A stretch of DNA of 64,000 nucleotides from Vibrio tasmaniensis. GTDB lineage: Bacteria; Pseudomonadota; Gammaproteobacteria; Enterobacterales; Vibrionaceae. The stretch spans positions 310,001 through 374,000 of the forward strand of contig NZ_AP025510.1 in NCBI RefSeq assembly GCF_024347635.1, in the 5' to 3' direction. The first letter of the stretch is position 1; the number at the start of each line of letters is the position of its first letter. Positions 9,185 through 18,790 of this stretch are shown here, piece after piece. Below the pieces are notes generated by a model. That model was not told the origin of the DNA, did not search any database, and was given only the letters and a program-made list of their open reading frames with translations. Position numbers and translations under genes: made by a program.

Positions 9185-9412
9185 TTAATAGTGTGGAGGT
9201 GGCGTCTCTTCTGATGCGTCTGCTAAGTTAGAGCCATCCATATTTTTCACTTTGCCCACCACGAACTTCATCTGGTCTTGCATTCTCGTGATCAACATTT
9301 GTTGCTGGCTAAGCGCTTCATTGAGTTCTTCAATGGTCTGTTCTTGGAAAGCTAGCTGACACTCTAGGTCATTTACGCGGCTTTCTAGTTGTTCAACTCG
9401 CTTTTCTGTCAT
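9185..9412 (-). CDS. slyX: SlyX family coiled-coil protein
   Basis: A 75-residue protein almost wholly predicted as a coiled coil (EKRVEQLESRVNDLECQLA with heptad Leu/Val), ending in the family signature PPPHY. Function is unknown; the name comes from proximity to slyD. I chose the ATG at 9412, matching MTEKRVEQLE in homologues, rather than the upstream frame start at 9433. It lies 5 bases after the WD40 gene stop, so the two are one operon. Confidence 0.9.
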   Translation of the reverse strand: MTEKRVEQLESRVNDLECQLAFQEQTIEELNEALSQQQMLITRMQDQMKFVVGKVKNMDGSNLADASEETPPPHY

Positions 9413-9417
9413 CGTTC

Positions 9418-10395
9418 TTAATCCACATTCCAAGCTTGGGCAATGCCCGCTGAGGTGCCCGATATCACACGGTTCTTATCATCAAAGGCTGCATCATACA
9501 CTACAGCACGAGGAGGGCGAGCATCTTTTAGTGGCTCAGCATCGTGGCGAGAAATTCGTTTTCCATCTTGAGTATTCCACACGCTCACTTGGCTTGATGG
9601 CGTACCCGTCACCAACATACTGCCGTCGTCAGAAAAGCGAGCACTGGAGAATATCAGCTGTCGAGACCAGCTCTGCAATTGCGCTTGAGGTTCACCCGTT
9701 TCTAGATCCCAGATCATCGCTTGATTGCCGCCATCGGAGGTAAAAGCCAATTCTCCATCCCGTTGTAGCGCAACTCGAACGACTCTTTGTTCGTGTTCAA
9801 AGGTGCGTATTACCAAGCCTGATTCGGTATCCCAAAGGTAAGCTTTGTAGTCGTTACCTCCCGATAATGCGTAGCGCCCATTCGAAGAGAGAGAGACGGA
9901 ATTTACTTTTTCTCGGTGAGCGAGGAACTCCAGACGGCGTCCGGTGACTAAGTCCACATAGATAGCTTTGCCATTAGATAGGCCCAGCAGTACTTTTTCA
10001 CCATTGCTAGAGATATCAACATCGCGAATTAAGCCATCGGAAATCGACCATAGCCCTTCAGCTTGTGTCCAAGATAAGTCCCAAACGGCGAAATTCATCT
10101 GACTGGCGGTAATGGCAAAGCGACCATTGTCAGAGATGCGAATACGCGATACTTGATTTTCGGATTGATCTTGTGGGCCAAGCTGAGCCAGTTCTTTGTT
10201 CTGGGCAAGATCCCAAAGGAGCAGCTGTTTTTGCTGCGAGTAGAGCAGCGCGAAGCGTCCATCTCTACTTAGGGCAAAGCTGGTGGCGCCGTTGGGTTCA
10301 ATTTCCCAGCGTTGGTCATCATCTTGGAAGAAAAAGCAGCCATTTAACAAGGTGATGACAATCGTACATAGCAATGAGTGGAAAAATATTCGCAT
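9418..10395 (-). CDS. WD40 repeat lipoprotein
   Basis: A 325-residue protein with a type II signal peptide (MRIFFHSLLCTIVITLLNGC, lipobox LLNGC, lipidated Cys at about residue 20). The mature part is a beta propeller of WD40-like repeats, seen as recurring LWDLAQ, VWDLSW, LWDTESG, IWDLETG, VWNTQDG and AWNVD blades. WD40 propellers are protein-interaction scaffolds; the partner is unknown. ATGs at 10404 and 10395 are both possible; I prefer 10395, which sits directly at the signal peptide. It is placed between slyX and fkpA, which are adjacent in E. coli. Confidence 0.85.
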   Translation of the reverse strand: MRIFFHSLLCTIVITLLNGCFFFQDDDQRWEIEPNGATSFALSRDGRFALLYSQQKQLLLWDLAQNKELAQLGPQDQSENQVSRIRISDNGRFAITASQMNFAVWDLSWTQAEGLWSISDGLIRDVDISSNGEKVLLGLSNGKAIYVDLVTGRRLEFLAHREKVNSVSLSSNGRYALSGGNDYKAYLWDTESGLVIRTFEHEQRVVRVALQRDGELAFTSDGGNQAMIWDLETGEPQAQLQSWSRQLIFSSARFSDDGSMLVTGTPSSQVSVWNTQDGKRISRHDAEPLKDARPPRAVVYDAAFDDKNRVISGTSAGIAQAWNVD

Positions 10396-10466
10396 CACAT
10401 CCAATAATCCGGTTTGTGTCGAAAGACATATGACTAGTATATTGTTATAACTAACGTATTCACACC

Positions 10467-10483
10467 AATCTAATCATTAGATT
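10467..10483. promoter_or_regulatory. 17-bp perfect palindrome upstream of fkpA
   Basis: AATCTAAT-C-ATTAGATT is a perfect inverted repeat in the divergent interval between the WD40 lipoprotein gene and fkpA. It could be an operator or a leader hairpin. The protein that would bind is not known. Confidence 0.4.
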
Positions 10484-10526
10484 TGTGCACAATAACCAAT
10501 GGCTTGGCCATTAATTGGAGAATTCA

Positions 10527-11303
10527 ATGAAATCAGTTTTAAAAGTATCACTGCTTGCCGCAACGGTTATGCTAGCAGTTGGTTGTCAGAAAGAAGAACC
10601 AAAGGCAGAAGCTCCACAGGTAGAAGAAGTTAAAGTTGCAGCAGTAAACTTTAAAACAGAAGATGACAAAGCGGCATACGCAATCGGTGTATCTTTCGCT
10701 AATTACTTAAGCACAAGCATTGATAAGCCAAGCGAGCTAGGTATTAACCTAGACAAAGCGATGGTTCTTCAAGGTATCGAAGACGTATTCGCAGAGAAGA
10801 CGGCACTTAACGAAGAAGAGACTCGTGCAGCTCTTGAAGCTCTAGACAAGCGTGTTGCTGAAACGATGCAAGCACAAGCGGCAGAAAAGTCTGCAGAAGT
10901 GAAGAAAGCGGGTGATGACTTCCGCGCTGAGTTCGCTAAAACTGAAGGTGTGAAGCAAACTGAATCTGGTCTACTTTACCAAGTAATGACGGCTGGCGAA
11001 GGCGCATCTCCAAAAGACACTGATACGGTTCAGGTACACTACAAAGGTACGCTAACAGACGGTACTCAGTTCGATAGCTCTTACGACCGTGGCGAACCTG
11101 CAACATTCCCTCTAAACCGCGTTATCCCAGGCTGGACGGAAGGCGTACAACTGATGCAAGTGGGTTCTAAGTACAAGTTCGTTATCCCGCCAGAGCTAGC
11201 ATACGGTGAGCAAGATACACCGACTATCCCAGCTAACTCGACGCTAGTATTCGAAGTAGAGCTACTAAACATCGATAACGCTGAAGCAGCTCCTGCACAG
11301 TAA
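10527..11303 (+). CDS. fkpA: FKBP-type peptidyl-prolyl isomerase FkpA, with lipobox
   Basis: A 258-residue protein with an N-terminal helical dimerisation domain (about residues 45-140) and a C-terminal FKBP domain ([38 protein letters not shown]). It folds and isomerises proteins in the periplasm. The signal peptide [20 protein letters not shown] ends in a good lipobox (LAVGC), so lipidation is likely, unlike the soluble E. coli protein. The ATG at 10527 is used because GGAG lies 8 bases upstream and the signal peptide begins there. Terminator follows. Confidence 0.92.
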   Translation: MKSVLKVSLLAATVMLAVGCQKEEPKAEAPQVEEVKVAAVNFKTEDDKAAYAIGVSFANYLSTSIDKPSELGINLDKAMVLQGIEDVFAEKTALNEEETRAALEALDKRVAETMQAQAAEKSAEVKKAGDDFRAEFAKTEGVKQTESGLLYQVMTAGEGASPKDTDTVQVHYKGTLTDGTQFDSSYDRGEPATFPLNRVIPGWTEGVQLMQVGSKYKFVIPPELAYGEQDTPTIPANSTLVFEVELLNIDNAEAAPAQ

Positions 11304-11342
11304 TATCAGTTCACAACCTCGTACTAAATACGTTGATTGAAT

Positions 11343-11374
11343 AAAAAGCCTAACTTTAAGTTAGGCTTTTTTTA
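11343..11374 (+). terminator. Rho-independent terminator of fkpA
   Basis: Stem AAAAGCCTAACTT / AAGTTAGGCTTTT followed by a T-run, 40 bases after the fkpA stop. Confidence 0.88.
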
Positions 11375-11507
11375 TGACTTGAATATGAGTATTTGATTTT
11401 TAAACTTGTTCTAAATCACTAGTTGCAATGTTAGCTAGGTGTGCAATTAAAATTTTCTGATAAACTTACATAAATTTGTTGATTTTTCACACGAAGGTAA
11501 GGAATAA

Positions 11508-12233
11508 GTGACTACTACAGAAACAGTCAATGCGGACATGTTACTCGAAATGGAATCAGTCCATGTCATGCCATTCAGTGAACACGATAAAATTATCTTA
11601 AGATCTTATGAGGCCGTAGTTGATGGTATTGCGAGTCTGATCGGTCCGTTTTGTGAAATCGTTTTACACTCTTTAGAAGACCTCAATACTTCGGCGATTA
11701 AAATTGCCAATGGTGAAAATACAGGTCGTCAGGTTGGTTCGCCAATCACCGATCTTGCATTGAAGATGTTGAAAGATATTGAAGGTTCTAAGCGTAACTT
11801 CTCTCGTTCATATTTTACTCGCGCTAAAGGCGGGGTACTAATGAAGTCGATCACGGTTGCTATCCGCAATGGTGAAGACCGAGTGATTGGCTTACTGTGT
11901 ATTAACGTGAACTTAGATGCGCCATTCTCACAAGTGCTGCAATCTTTCATGCCTACGCAAGACGCGGACGAAGCTGCGTCATCTGTTAACTTTGCTAGTG
12001 ATGTTGAAGAACTTGTCGACCAAACGGTTGAACGCACGATTGAAGAAATCAATGCAGACAAATCTGTATCGAACAACACCAAAAATCGCCAAATCGTGAT
12101 GGAGCTATACGACAAAGGTATTTTCGACATCAAAGACGCGATTAACCGTGTTGCTGAGCGATTGAATATCTCTAAGCACACAGTGTACTTGTACATCCGC
12201 CAACGTAAAACAGAGGATGAAGAGGGTTGTTAA
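11508..12233 (+). CDS. yheO: YheO family PAS/HTH transcriptional regulator
   Basis: A 241-residue regulator with an N-terminal YheO-type PAS-like domain (about residues 25-140, [19 protein letters not shown]) and a C-terminal helix-turn-helix (about 195-240, [20 protein letters not shown]). It starts with GTG at 11508, preceded by AAGGTAAGGA. The ligand and targets are unknown. Its 3' end overlaps tusD, so it is translationally coupled to the sulfur relay genes, and a role in their regulation is a reasonable inference. Confidence 0.9.
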   Translation: MTTTETVNADMLLEMESVHVMPFSEHDKIILRSYEAVVDGIASLIGPFCEIVLHSLEDLNTSAIKIANGENTGRQVGSPITDLALKMLKDIEGSKRNFSRSYFTRAKGGVLMKSITVAIRNGEDRVIGLLCINVNLDAPFSQVLQSFMPTQDADEAASSVNFASDVEELVDQTVERTIEEINADKSVSNNTKNRQIVMELYDKGIFDIKDAINRVAERLNISKHTVYLYIRQRKTEDEEGC

Positions 12234-12616
12234 GCTATACACTCTTAGTCAATGGGCCCGTTTACGGCTCACAATCCGCAAGAAGTGCTTATCAGTTTGC
12301 CGTGGCTCTATTGAAACAGGGCCACAAACTTCACAGTGTGTTCTTCTATCAAGACGGCGTCAGCAATGGCTCTGGCATTACTGTACCTGCTAACGATGAA
12401 TTTGATTTGGCTGCCGCTTGGCAAAAACTGGCGGACGAGCACAATGTTAGCCTTGAAACGTGTGTGGCTGCGGCGCTAAGGCGTGGAGTGATCAGCACTG
12501 AAGAAGCGGCGCAACATCAGTTAAGCGCATCTAATCTAGCGTCTGGATTCACTCAGGCCGGCTTAGGGAGTTTATCTGAAGCGCTATTAACACAAGATAG
12601 GGTTGTGCAGTTTTGA
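12227..12616 (+). CDS. tusD: Sulfurtransferase complex subunit TusD
   Basis: A 129-residue DsrE-family subunit of the TusBCD complex, which takes persulfide sulfur from TusA and passes it to TusE for MnmA-dependent 2-thiolation of tRNA wobble uridine. The catalytic cysteine is Cys79 in [13 protein letters not shown], matching Cys78 of E. coli TusD. Translation starts at TTG 12227, inside the yheO stop region, with GAGG just upstream; no ATG is near the conserved [15 protein letters not shown] start. Confidence 0.94.
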   Translation: MLSYTLLVNGPVYGSQSARSAYQFAVALLKQGHKLHSVFFYQDGVSNGSGITVPANDEFDLAAAWQKLADEHNVSLETCVAAALRRGVISTEEAAQHQLSASNLASGFTQAGLGSLSEALLTQDRVVQF

Positions 12617-12969
12617 GTAAATTGGCCTTTATATTTAACAGCTTCCCTCATACAACGGCTGCGGGTAGGGAAGGGCTAGACGCATTGTTAGCGGCTTCAG
12701 CTTACAGTGAAGACATTAGCGTATTCTTTGTCGGTGATGGCGTTACACAGCTTCTCAAGGCGCAACAGCCTGATGAATCCCTATCACGTGACTATATTTC
12801 TGCATTCAAGCTTATGGACCTCTACGACATCGAGCAGGTTTACGTGTGCCAACATAGCCTCAATCAGTTTGGTCTCTCGACCGATAACCTACTGATCGAT
12901 GTGACTGCGCTAGAAATGAATGAGTTGACGCAGAAGTTAGCTCAGAGCCAAAAAATACTGACTTTCTAG
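12613..12969 (+). CDS. tusC: Sulfurtransferase complex subunit TusC
   Basis: A 118-residue DsrF-like subunit of TusBCD ([21 protein letters not shown] start). It has no catalytic role of its own in the relay and stabilises the heterohexamer. It begins with TTG at 12613, overlapping the tusD stop (TTGA), so it depends on translational coupling. Cytoplasmic, same operon. Confidence 0.93.
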   Translation: MSKLAFIFNSFPHTTAAGREGLDALLAASAYSEDISVFFVGDGVTQLLKAQQPDESLSRDYISAFKLMDLYDIEQVYVCQHSLNQFGLSTDNLLIDVTALEMNELTQKLAQSQKILTF

Positions 12970-12977
12970 GGAACGTT

Positions 12978-13253
12978 ATGCTTCATATTGTAAAATCAGT
13001 AGACAAACTCAAGCTTGCATTGACGTACTCACAACAAAAGGATCATATCCTTTTGGTTGAAGATGCGGTGTATGTTTGCCTTCCAAATCATGAGTTATTC
13101 AATCAAATCTCAACCGTTGAACATGTGTCGGTATTAAAAACAGATCTTTATAGCCGAGGTTTACAACAACTTGCTTCAAGCACTCTGGATCAAGTGGACT
13201 TCGATGGATTCGTAAAACTGACTGTTTTGAACGATAAATCAGTCACTTGGTAG
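12978..13253 (+). CDS. tusB: Sulfurtransferase complex subunit TusB
   Basis: A 91-residue DsrH-family subunit that completes the TusBCD sulfur relay. It begins MLHIVKSVDKLKLAL with an ATG and a GGAACG box, 8 bases after tusC. It is the last gene before the str operon promoter, the same gene order as E. coli. Confidence 0.92.
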   Translation: MLHIVKSVDKLKLALTYSQQKDHILLVEDAVYVCLPNHELFNQISTVEHVSVLKTDLYSRGLQQLASSTLDQVDFDGFVKLTVLNDKSVTW

Positions 13254-13325
13254 CTGTATTTTATCAGTGTGGTTAAAAAAAGACCATCCTGAGCTCTAGA
13301 CGGCTAAAAAAGATCTGTATATTTC

Positions 13326-13354
13326 TTGACACACATCCCACTGCTGAATAGAAT
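13326..13354 (+). promoter_or_regulatory. Sigma70 promoter of the str operon
   Basis: TTGACA at 13326-13331, 17-base spacer, TAGAAT at 13349-13354, then a GC-rich GCGTCC at 13358-13363 in the discriminator/start region. This is close to consensus and the only strong promoter upstream of rpsL. The GC-rich discriminator is of the type associated with stringent control by ppGpp. Confidence 0.85.
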
Positions 13355-13431
13355 TTTGCGTCCCTATTTACACTATGTGTAATAGGGCTAGATTTTTCAT
13401 CAAGCTTACTTTCAAGTAAATCAGGAGCTAG

Positions 13432-13809
<378 letters not shown>

Positions 13810-13912
13810 TGCGTCTTTTTTTAAAAGAAAGCGTTAAGTAAGGCCAAACACTATTTATTTATTATTCTGAAAAGTTTTGGAAAAAACCTGAAGAAGACAA
13901 CGGAGAAATTCC

Positions 13913-14383
13913 ATGCCACGTCGTCGCGTTATAGGCCAGCGTAAGATCCTTCCAGATCCTAAGTTCAAATCTGAACTGCTGGCAAAATTCGTTAACATCC
14001 TTATGGTTGACGGAAAAAAATCTACTGCAGAGAAGATTGTTTACACTGCACTAGAAGTTATGGCTGAGAAATCTGGTAAAGATCACTTAGCTGTATTTGA
14101 AGAAGCTCTTGAAAATGTTCGTCCAGCGGTAGAAGTTAAATCTCGCCGTGTGGGTGGTTCAACTTACCAAGTACCTGTAGAAGTTCGTCCGGTTCGCCGT
14201 AACGCTCTTGCTATGCGTTGGGTAGTTGAAGCTGCGCGTAAGCGTGGTGAAAAATCTATGGCTCAACGCCTAGCTGCTGAAATGCTAGACGCGTCTGAGA
14301 ACAAAGGTACTTCGGTTAAGAAACGTGAAGACGTTCACCGTATGGCTGACGCAAACAAAGCGTTCGCACATTACCGCTGGTAA
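13913..14383 (+). CDS. rpsG: 30S ribosomal protein S7
   Basis: A 156-residue S7 ([17 protein letters not shown] start), which nucleates assembly of the 30S head at the 16S 3' domain. In E. coli S7 represses its own operon by binding the rpsL-rpsG spacer; the spacer here is 103 bases, a similar size, but I cannot confirm the fold. GGAG precedes the ATG. Confidence 0.98.
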   Translation: MPRRRVIGQRKILPDPKFKSELLAKFVNILMVDGKKSTAEKIVYTALEVMAEKSGKDHLAVFEEALENVRPAVEVKSRRVGGSTYQVPVEVRPVRRNALAMRWVVEAARKRGEKSMAQRLAAEMLDASENKGTSVKKREDVHRMADANKAFAHYRW

Positions 14384-14392
14384 TACCTTTTT

Positions 14393-14525
14393 AGTGCTGC
14401 AAGGTTCCTTGCGGCACTTCTTTAGTTCCTATGCTTATGCTAGGAACTATTGCTATTTCTAGGGCAAGCACTTTTTAGCGAAGTATCGCTTTTTACGCAT
14501 AATCTAGACATAGCAATAGTCCCTA
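14393..14525 (+). promoter_or_regulatory. Structured rpsG-fusA intercistronic region with mutually exclusive hairpins
   Basis: Three elements are visible. A 12-position stem with one G-U pair is at 14393-14404 / 14407-14418. A perfect 9-bp hairpin is at 14423-14431 / 14441-14449. The segment 14441-14455 can instead pair with 14511-14525 in 14 of 15 positions, enclosing a 5-bp stem (14477-14481 / 14486-14490) followed by Ts. The second and third pairings share bases, so they exclude each other. The last arm ends 24 bases before the fusA start. It looks like an attenuator or processing region; function is inferred only from the pairing. Confidence 0.5.
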
Positions 14526-14549
14526 AGTCTCTAATAAGAGGATTCAACC

Positions 14550-16646
14550 GTGGCTCGTAAAACTCCTATTGAGCAATACCGTAATATCGGTATCGTTGCT
14601 CACGTAGATGCAGGTAAAACAACCACAAGTGAACGTATTCTGTTCTATACCGGTCTTTCTCACAAAATCGGCGAAGTTCACGATGGTGCAGCAACCATGG
14701 ATTGGATGGAGCAAGAGCAAGAGCGCGGTATTACGATCACTTCAGCAGCGACGACTACGTTTTGGCGTGGTATGGAAGCTCAGTACTCTGACCACCGTAT
14801 TAATATCATCGACACTCCGGGACACGTTGACTTCACTATCGAAGTAGAACGTTCTTTGCGTGTACTTGATGGTGCTGTTGTTGTGTTCTGTGGCTCATCT
14901 GGTGTTGAACCTCAGTCAGAGACTGTATGGCGTCAAGCTGATAAGTACCAAGTTCCACGTATGGTTTTCGTTAATAAAATGGACCGTACAGGCGCAGACT
15001 TCTTGCGTGTAGTTGAACAGATCAAGGATCGCCTAGGCGCAACTCCTGTTCCAATTCAACTGAACATTGGTGCTGAAGAAAACTTCCAAGGCGTTGTCGA
15101 TCTTATCAAGATGAAGGCAATTAACTGGAACGAAGCTGACCAAGGCATGACTTTCACGTACGAAGATATTCCTGCAGACATGCAAGAAATGGCTGAAGAA
15201 TATCGAACAGAACTTGTTGAAGCTGCTGCAGAAGCAAATGAAGAGCTGATGGATAAGTACCTTGAAGAAGGTGAACTAACAGAAGCTGAAATCAAACAAG
15301 GTCTTCGTACACGTACCCTTAATAATGAAATCGTACTTGCTACTTGTGGCAGTGCATTCAAAAACAAAGGTGTACAAGCTGTTCTAGATGCAGTTGTTGA
15401 TTTCCTTCCTTCTCCAGTCGATGTACCTGCAATTAAGGGTATCGATGATGACGAGAATGAAATTGAGCGTCACGCGGACGACAAAGAACCGTTCTCAGCG
15501 CTAGCATTTAAAATTGCAACAGACCCATTTGTTGGTACTTTAACTTTCATCCGTGTTTACTCTGGTGTTGTTGAAAGCGGTAAAACAGCTTACAACTCTG
15601 TGAAGAAACAACGTGAACGTTTGGGGCGTATTGTTCAAATGCACTCAAACAAACGTGAAGAAGTAAAAGAAGTACGAGCAGGTGACATCGCAGCCATTAT
15701 CGGCCTGAAAGATGTTACTACTGGTGAAACTCTATGTGACCAGAACCATAAAATTGTTCTTGAACGTATGGAATTCCCAGATCCAGTTATTCAGATCGTT
15801 GTAGAGCCTCGCTCGCAAGCTGATCAAGATAAAATGACTATCGCGTTAGGTAAGCTAGCGGCAGAAGATCCATCGTTCCGTGTTGAAACGGATGACGAAA
15901 CTGGCCAGACACTAATCTCTGGTATGGGTGAACTGCACTTAGATATCATCGTTGACCGCATGAAACGTGAATTCAGCGTGAACTGCAACGTTGGTAATCC
16001 GCAAGTTGCTTATCGTGAAACCATTCGTGGTACAGCGAAAGCTGAAGGTAAATTTATCCGCGAACATGGTGGTAAAGGACAGTACGGTCACGTGTGGCTG
16101 AAACTGGAACCATCAGAAGCCGGTGAAGGCTTTGTCTTCGTAGATGAAATTGCCAATGGTATCGTGCCAAAAGAGTTCATTACCTCTGTCGCTAAAGGCG
16201 TTGAAGAGCAAATGAACAATGGTGTATTAGCGGGCTATCCAGTTTTGGATATCAAGGCTACACTATATGATGGTTCTTACCATGAAGTAGATTCAAGTGA
16301 GATGGCGTTTACAATCGCTGCCTCTATGGCTTTCAGAACGGGTGCACTAGAAGCGCAACCAGTTTTGCTTGAGCCTATGATGAAAGTTGAAGTAACTACT
16401 CCAGAAGACTGGATGGGTGACGTTGTTGGCGATATTAACCGTCGTCGCGGCATCATCGAAGGTATGGACGAGGGGACAGCTGGCCTGAAGATAATTCGTG
16501 CACAAGTTCCGTTGTCTGTCATGTTCGGTTACGCAACTGATTTGCGTTCTGCGACACAAGGTCGTGCTTCTTACTCTATGGAGTTTAGTGAGTACGCTGA
16601 AGTGCCAAAAAATGTTGCTAATGCAATCATTGCAGAGCGTGGTTAA
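14550..16646 (+). CDS. fusA: Elongation factor G
   Basis: A 698-residue translational GTPase that drives translocation and, with RRF, ribosome recycling. G1 is [10 protein letters not shown]3 is DTPGHVDF and G4 is [10 protein letters not shown]; domains II-V follow, with the domain IV region around [19 protein letters not shown]. It starts with GTG at 14550 after AAGAGGATT. It belongs to the str operon, but is separated from rpsG by an unusually long structured spacer. Confidence 0.98.
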   Translation: MARKTPIEQYRNIGIVAHVDAGKTTTSERILFYTGLSHKIGEVHDGAATMDWMEQEQERGITITSAATTTFWRGMEAQYSDHRINIIDTPGHVDFTIEVERSLRVLDGAVVVFCGSSGVEPQSETVWRQADKYQVPRMVFVNKMDRTGADFLRVVEQIKDRLGATPVPIQLNIGAEENFQGVVDLIKMKAINWNEADQGMTFTYEDIPADMQEMAEEYRTELVEAAAEANEELMDKYLEEGELTEAEIKQGLRTRTLNNEIVLATCGSAFKNKGVQAVLDAVVDFLPSPVDVPAIKGIDDDENEIERHADDKEPFSALAFKIATDPFVGTLTFIRVYSGVVESGKTAYNSVKKQRERLGRIVQMHSNKREEVKEVRAGDIAAIIGLKDVTTGETLCDQNHKIVLERMEFPDPVIQIVVEPRSQADQDKMTIALGKLAAEDPSFRVETDDETGQTLISGMGELHLDIIVDRMKREFSVNCNVGNPQVAYRETIRGTAKAEGKFIREHGGKGQYGHVWLKLEPSEAGEGFVFVDEIANGIVPKEFITSVAKGVEEQMNNGVLAGYPVLDIKATLYDGSYHEVDSSEMAFTIAASMAFRTGALEAQPVLLEPMMKVEVTTPEDWMGDVVGDINRRRGIIEGMDEGTAGLKIIRAQVPLSVMFGYATDLRSATQGRASYSMEFSEYAEVPKNVANAIIAERG

Positions 16647-16680
16647 ACAAAAGGGATGCATTTTTTTCATTTTTTGAAAG

Positions 16681-16720
16681 AACAATGCGTCCAAATATTG
16701 CGCTAACGAGAGTTGGCGCA
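16681..16720 (+). promoter_or_regulatory. Candidate internal tuf promoter and GNRA leader hairpin
   Basis: AACAAT at 16681-16686 is immediately followed by GCGTCC, as at the rpsJ promoter. The -35 region is weak (TGCATT at 16657). Just downstream, a 9-bp stem (16699-16707 / 16712-16720) closes a GAGA tetraloop. An internal promoter would let tuf be expressed above fusA. The promoter is inferred. Confidence 0.45.
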
Positions 16721-16792
16721 TAAAATAGCAATTTCTGGCGCGTCTCGCTCAATAATGAACGTGGCGAATCATAACTAGGAAGGAACACGATT

Positions 16793-17977
16793 GTGTCTAA
16801 AGAAAAATTTGAACGTACGAAACCGCACGTAAACGTTGGTACTATCGGCCACGTTGACCACGGTAAAACAACTCTAACTGCTGCTATCTGTACTACACTT
16901 GCAAAAGTGTACGGCGGTGTTGCTAAAGATTTCGCATCTATCGATAACGCTCCAGAAGAGCGCGAGCGCGGTATCACAATCGCAACTTCTCACGTTGAGT
17001 ACGATACTCCTGAACGTCACTACGCACACGTAGACTGTCCTGGACACGCCGATTATGTTAAAAACATGATCACTGGTGCTGCTCAAATGGACGGCGGTAT
17101 CCTAGTTGTTGCTGCTACAGATGGCCCTATGCCACAAACTCGTGAGCACATCCTACTTGGTCGTCAAGTTGGTATCCCTTACATCATCGTATTCATGAAC
17201 AAATGTGACATGGTTGATGACGAAGAGCTACTTGAGCTAGTAGAAATGGAAGTTCGTGAACTTCTTTCTGAGTACGAGTACCCAGGAGACGACCTTCCAG
17301 TAATTCAAGGTTCTGCACTTGGCGCTCTAAACGGCGAAAAGCAGTGGGAAGACAAGATCGTTGAGCTTGCAGAAGCACTAGATTCTTACATTCCACTTCC
17401 AGAGCGTGCTGTTGATCTACCGTTCCTACTTCCTATTGAAGATGTATTCTCAATCCAAGGTCGTGGTACTGTAGTTACTGGTCGTATCGAGCGCGGTATC
17501 CTACGTGTAGGTGACGAAGTAGAAATCGTTGGTATCAAAGAGACTACTCTTACTACTTGTACTGGTGTTGAAATGTTCCGTAAACTGCTTGACGAAGGTC
17601 GTGCAGGTGAGAACGTTGGTGCACTTCTACGTGGTACTAAGCGTGATGACGTTGAACGTGGCCAAGTACTTTCTGCTAAAGGTTCAATCAACCCACACAC
17701 TAAGTTTGAGTCTGAAGTATACGTACTTTCTAAAGACGAAGGCGGCCGTCACACTCCTTTCTTCAAGGGTTACCGTCCACAGTTCTACTTCCGTACAACT
17801 GACGTAACAGGCGATATCACTCTACCAGAAGGCGTAGAAATGGTAATGCCAGGTGACAACGTTCAAATGACTGTTGAGCTAATCGCTCCAATCGCAATGG
17901 ACGAAGGTCTACGTTTCGCAATCCGCGAAGGTGGCCGTACAGTTGGTGCTGGTGTTGTAGCTAAAATCTTCGCTTAA
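16793..17977 (+). CDS. tuf: Elongation factor Tu
   Basis: A 394-residue GTPase that brings aminoacyl-tRNA to the ribosomal A site. G1 is [14 protein letters not shown]3 is DCPGHADY and G4 is NKCDMV; beta-barrel domains II and III follow ([19 protein letters not shown]). GTG start at 16793 with a strong AGGAAGGA box. Last gene of the str operon, followed by a terminator. Whether a second tuf copy exists elsewhere cannot be seen. Confidence 0.98.
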   Translation: MSKEKFERTKPHVNVGTIGHVDHGKTTLTAAICTTLAKVYGGVAKDFASIDNAPEERERGITIATSHVEYDTPERHYAHVDCPGHADYVKNMITGAAQMDGGILVVAATDGPMPQTREHILLGRQVGIPYIIVFMNKCDMVDDEELLELVEMEVRELLSEYEYPGDDLPVIQGSALGALNGEKQWEDKIVELAEALDSYIPLPERAVDLPFLLPIEDVFSIQGRGTVVTGRIERGILRVGDEVEIVGIKETTLTTCTGVEMFRKLLDEGRAGENVGALLRGTKRDDVERGQVLSAKGSINPHTKFESEVYVLSKDEGGRHTPFFKGYRPQFYFRTTDVTGDITLPEGVEMVMPGDNVQMTVELIAPIAMDEGLRFAIREGGRTVGAGVVAKIFA

Positions 17978-18023
17978 TAGCATTTAGATTTTTGCACACT
18001 CTTCATTAGAAGAACTGCATAAG

Positions 18024-18056
18024 AAAAGGGAAGCTTCGGCTTCCCTTTTATTTTAT
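18024..18056 (+). terminator. Rho-independent terminator of the str operon
   Basis: Stem AAAAGGGAAGC / GCTTCCCTTTT with a UUCG-type tetraloop and a T-rich tail, 47 bases after the tuf stop. Confidence 0.9.
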
Positions 18057-18184
18057 TCCACTTTCCCACCATTTTTATTTTTGCTTTCCTTTCGCACTCC
18101 CATCCCTTGTTACTCTACTTTTGTTACGCAGCTTGTCCTCGAAACCTTTTCACAAATATATTCCGATTATTCTTCCAACACCAC
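18057..18184 (+). other. Intergenic region between str terminator and orphan promoter
   Basis: About 130 bases with no supported gene. A 60-codon open frame from 18081 has no ribosome binding site and is not credible. Confidence 0.5.
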
Positions 18185-18212
18185 TTGCATACTAAAACGT
18201 GATCTGTATAAT
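18185..18212 (+). promoter_or_regulatory. Strong candidate promoter about 250 bases upstream of rpsJ
   Basis: TTGCAT at 18185-18190, 16-base spacer, then a perfect TATAAT at 18207-18212, with a GC-containing start region (GCATCGC). It could be an additional S10 promoter or drive an unannotated small RNA across 18220-18300, where GGTT/AACC can pair. No product is identified. Confidence 0.55.
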
Positions 18213-18320
18213 GCATCGCACTGGTTAACGCCGGTTTGTGAACCAATGAGCACTGAGGAGTAGGTCTTACCTAGTAATGTATACTCAGCTTATGTTCGCG
18301 GTTAATAAAAATAGTAAGCC

Positions 18321-18356
18321 TTGTGTTTACTTCAAAAGTTAACTGACAATGCGTCC
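18321..18356 (+). promoter_or_regulatory. S10 operon promoter with GCGTCC start region
   Basis: TTGTGT at 18321-18326, 18-base spacer, GACAAT at 18345-18350, followed at once by GCGTCC. The resulting leader of about 108 bases up to rpsJ contains a small CTCG/CGAG hairpin near 18400-18413. In enterics this leader is the target of L4 autoregulation; the full L4 fold was not verified here. Confidence 0.6.
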
Positions 18357-18449
18357 TAATTTTGGATGCTACGGTTTCACATAAATCAATCGGCATTCTC
18401 TCGTTCTTTCGAGCTTGAGTGGCGATATTGTTTGTGTAATTTTTAATAA

Positions 18450-18776
<327 letters not shown>

Positions 18777-18790
18777 GGGAGATAAGAATA

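Noticed and set aside
18081..18263. Open frame of 60 codons between tuf and rpsJ
   Set aside because: No ribosome binding site, no recognisable protein, and it runs through the candidate promoter at 18185.
18213..18310. tRNA or rRNA gene downstream of the orphan promoter
   Set aside because: No cloverleaf or acceptor pairing could be drawn; only short GGTT/AACC pairs occur.
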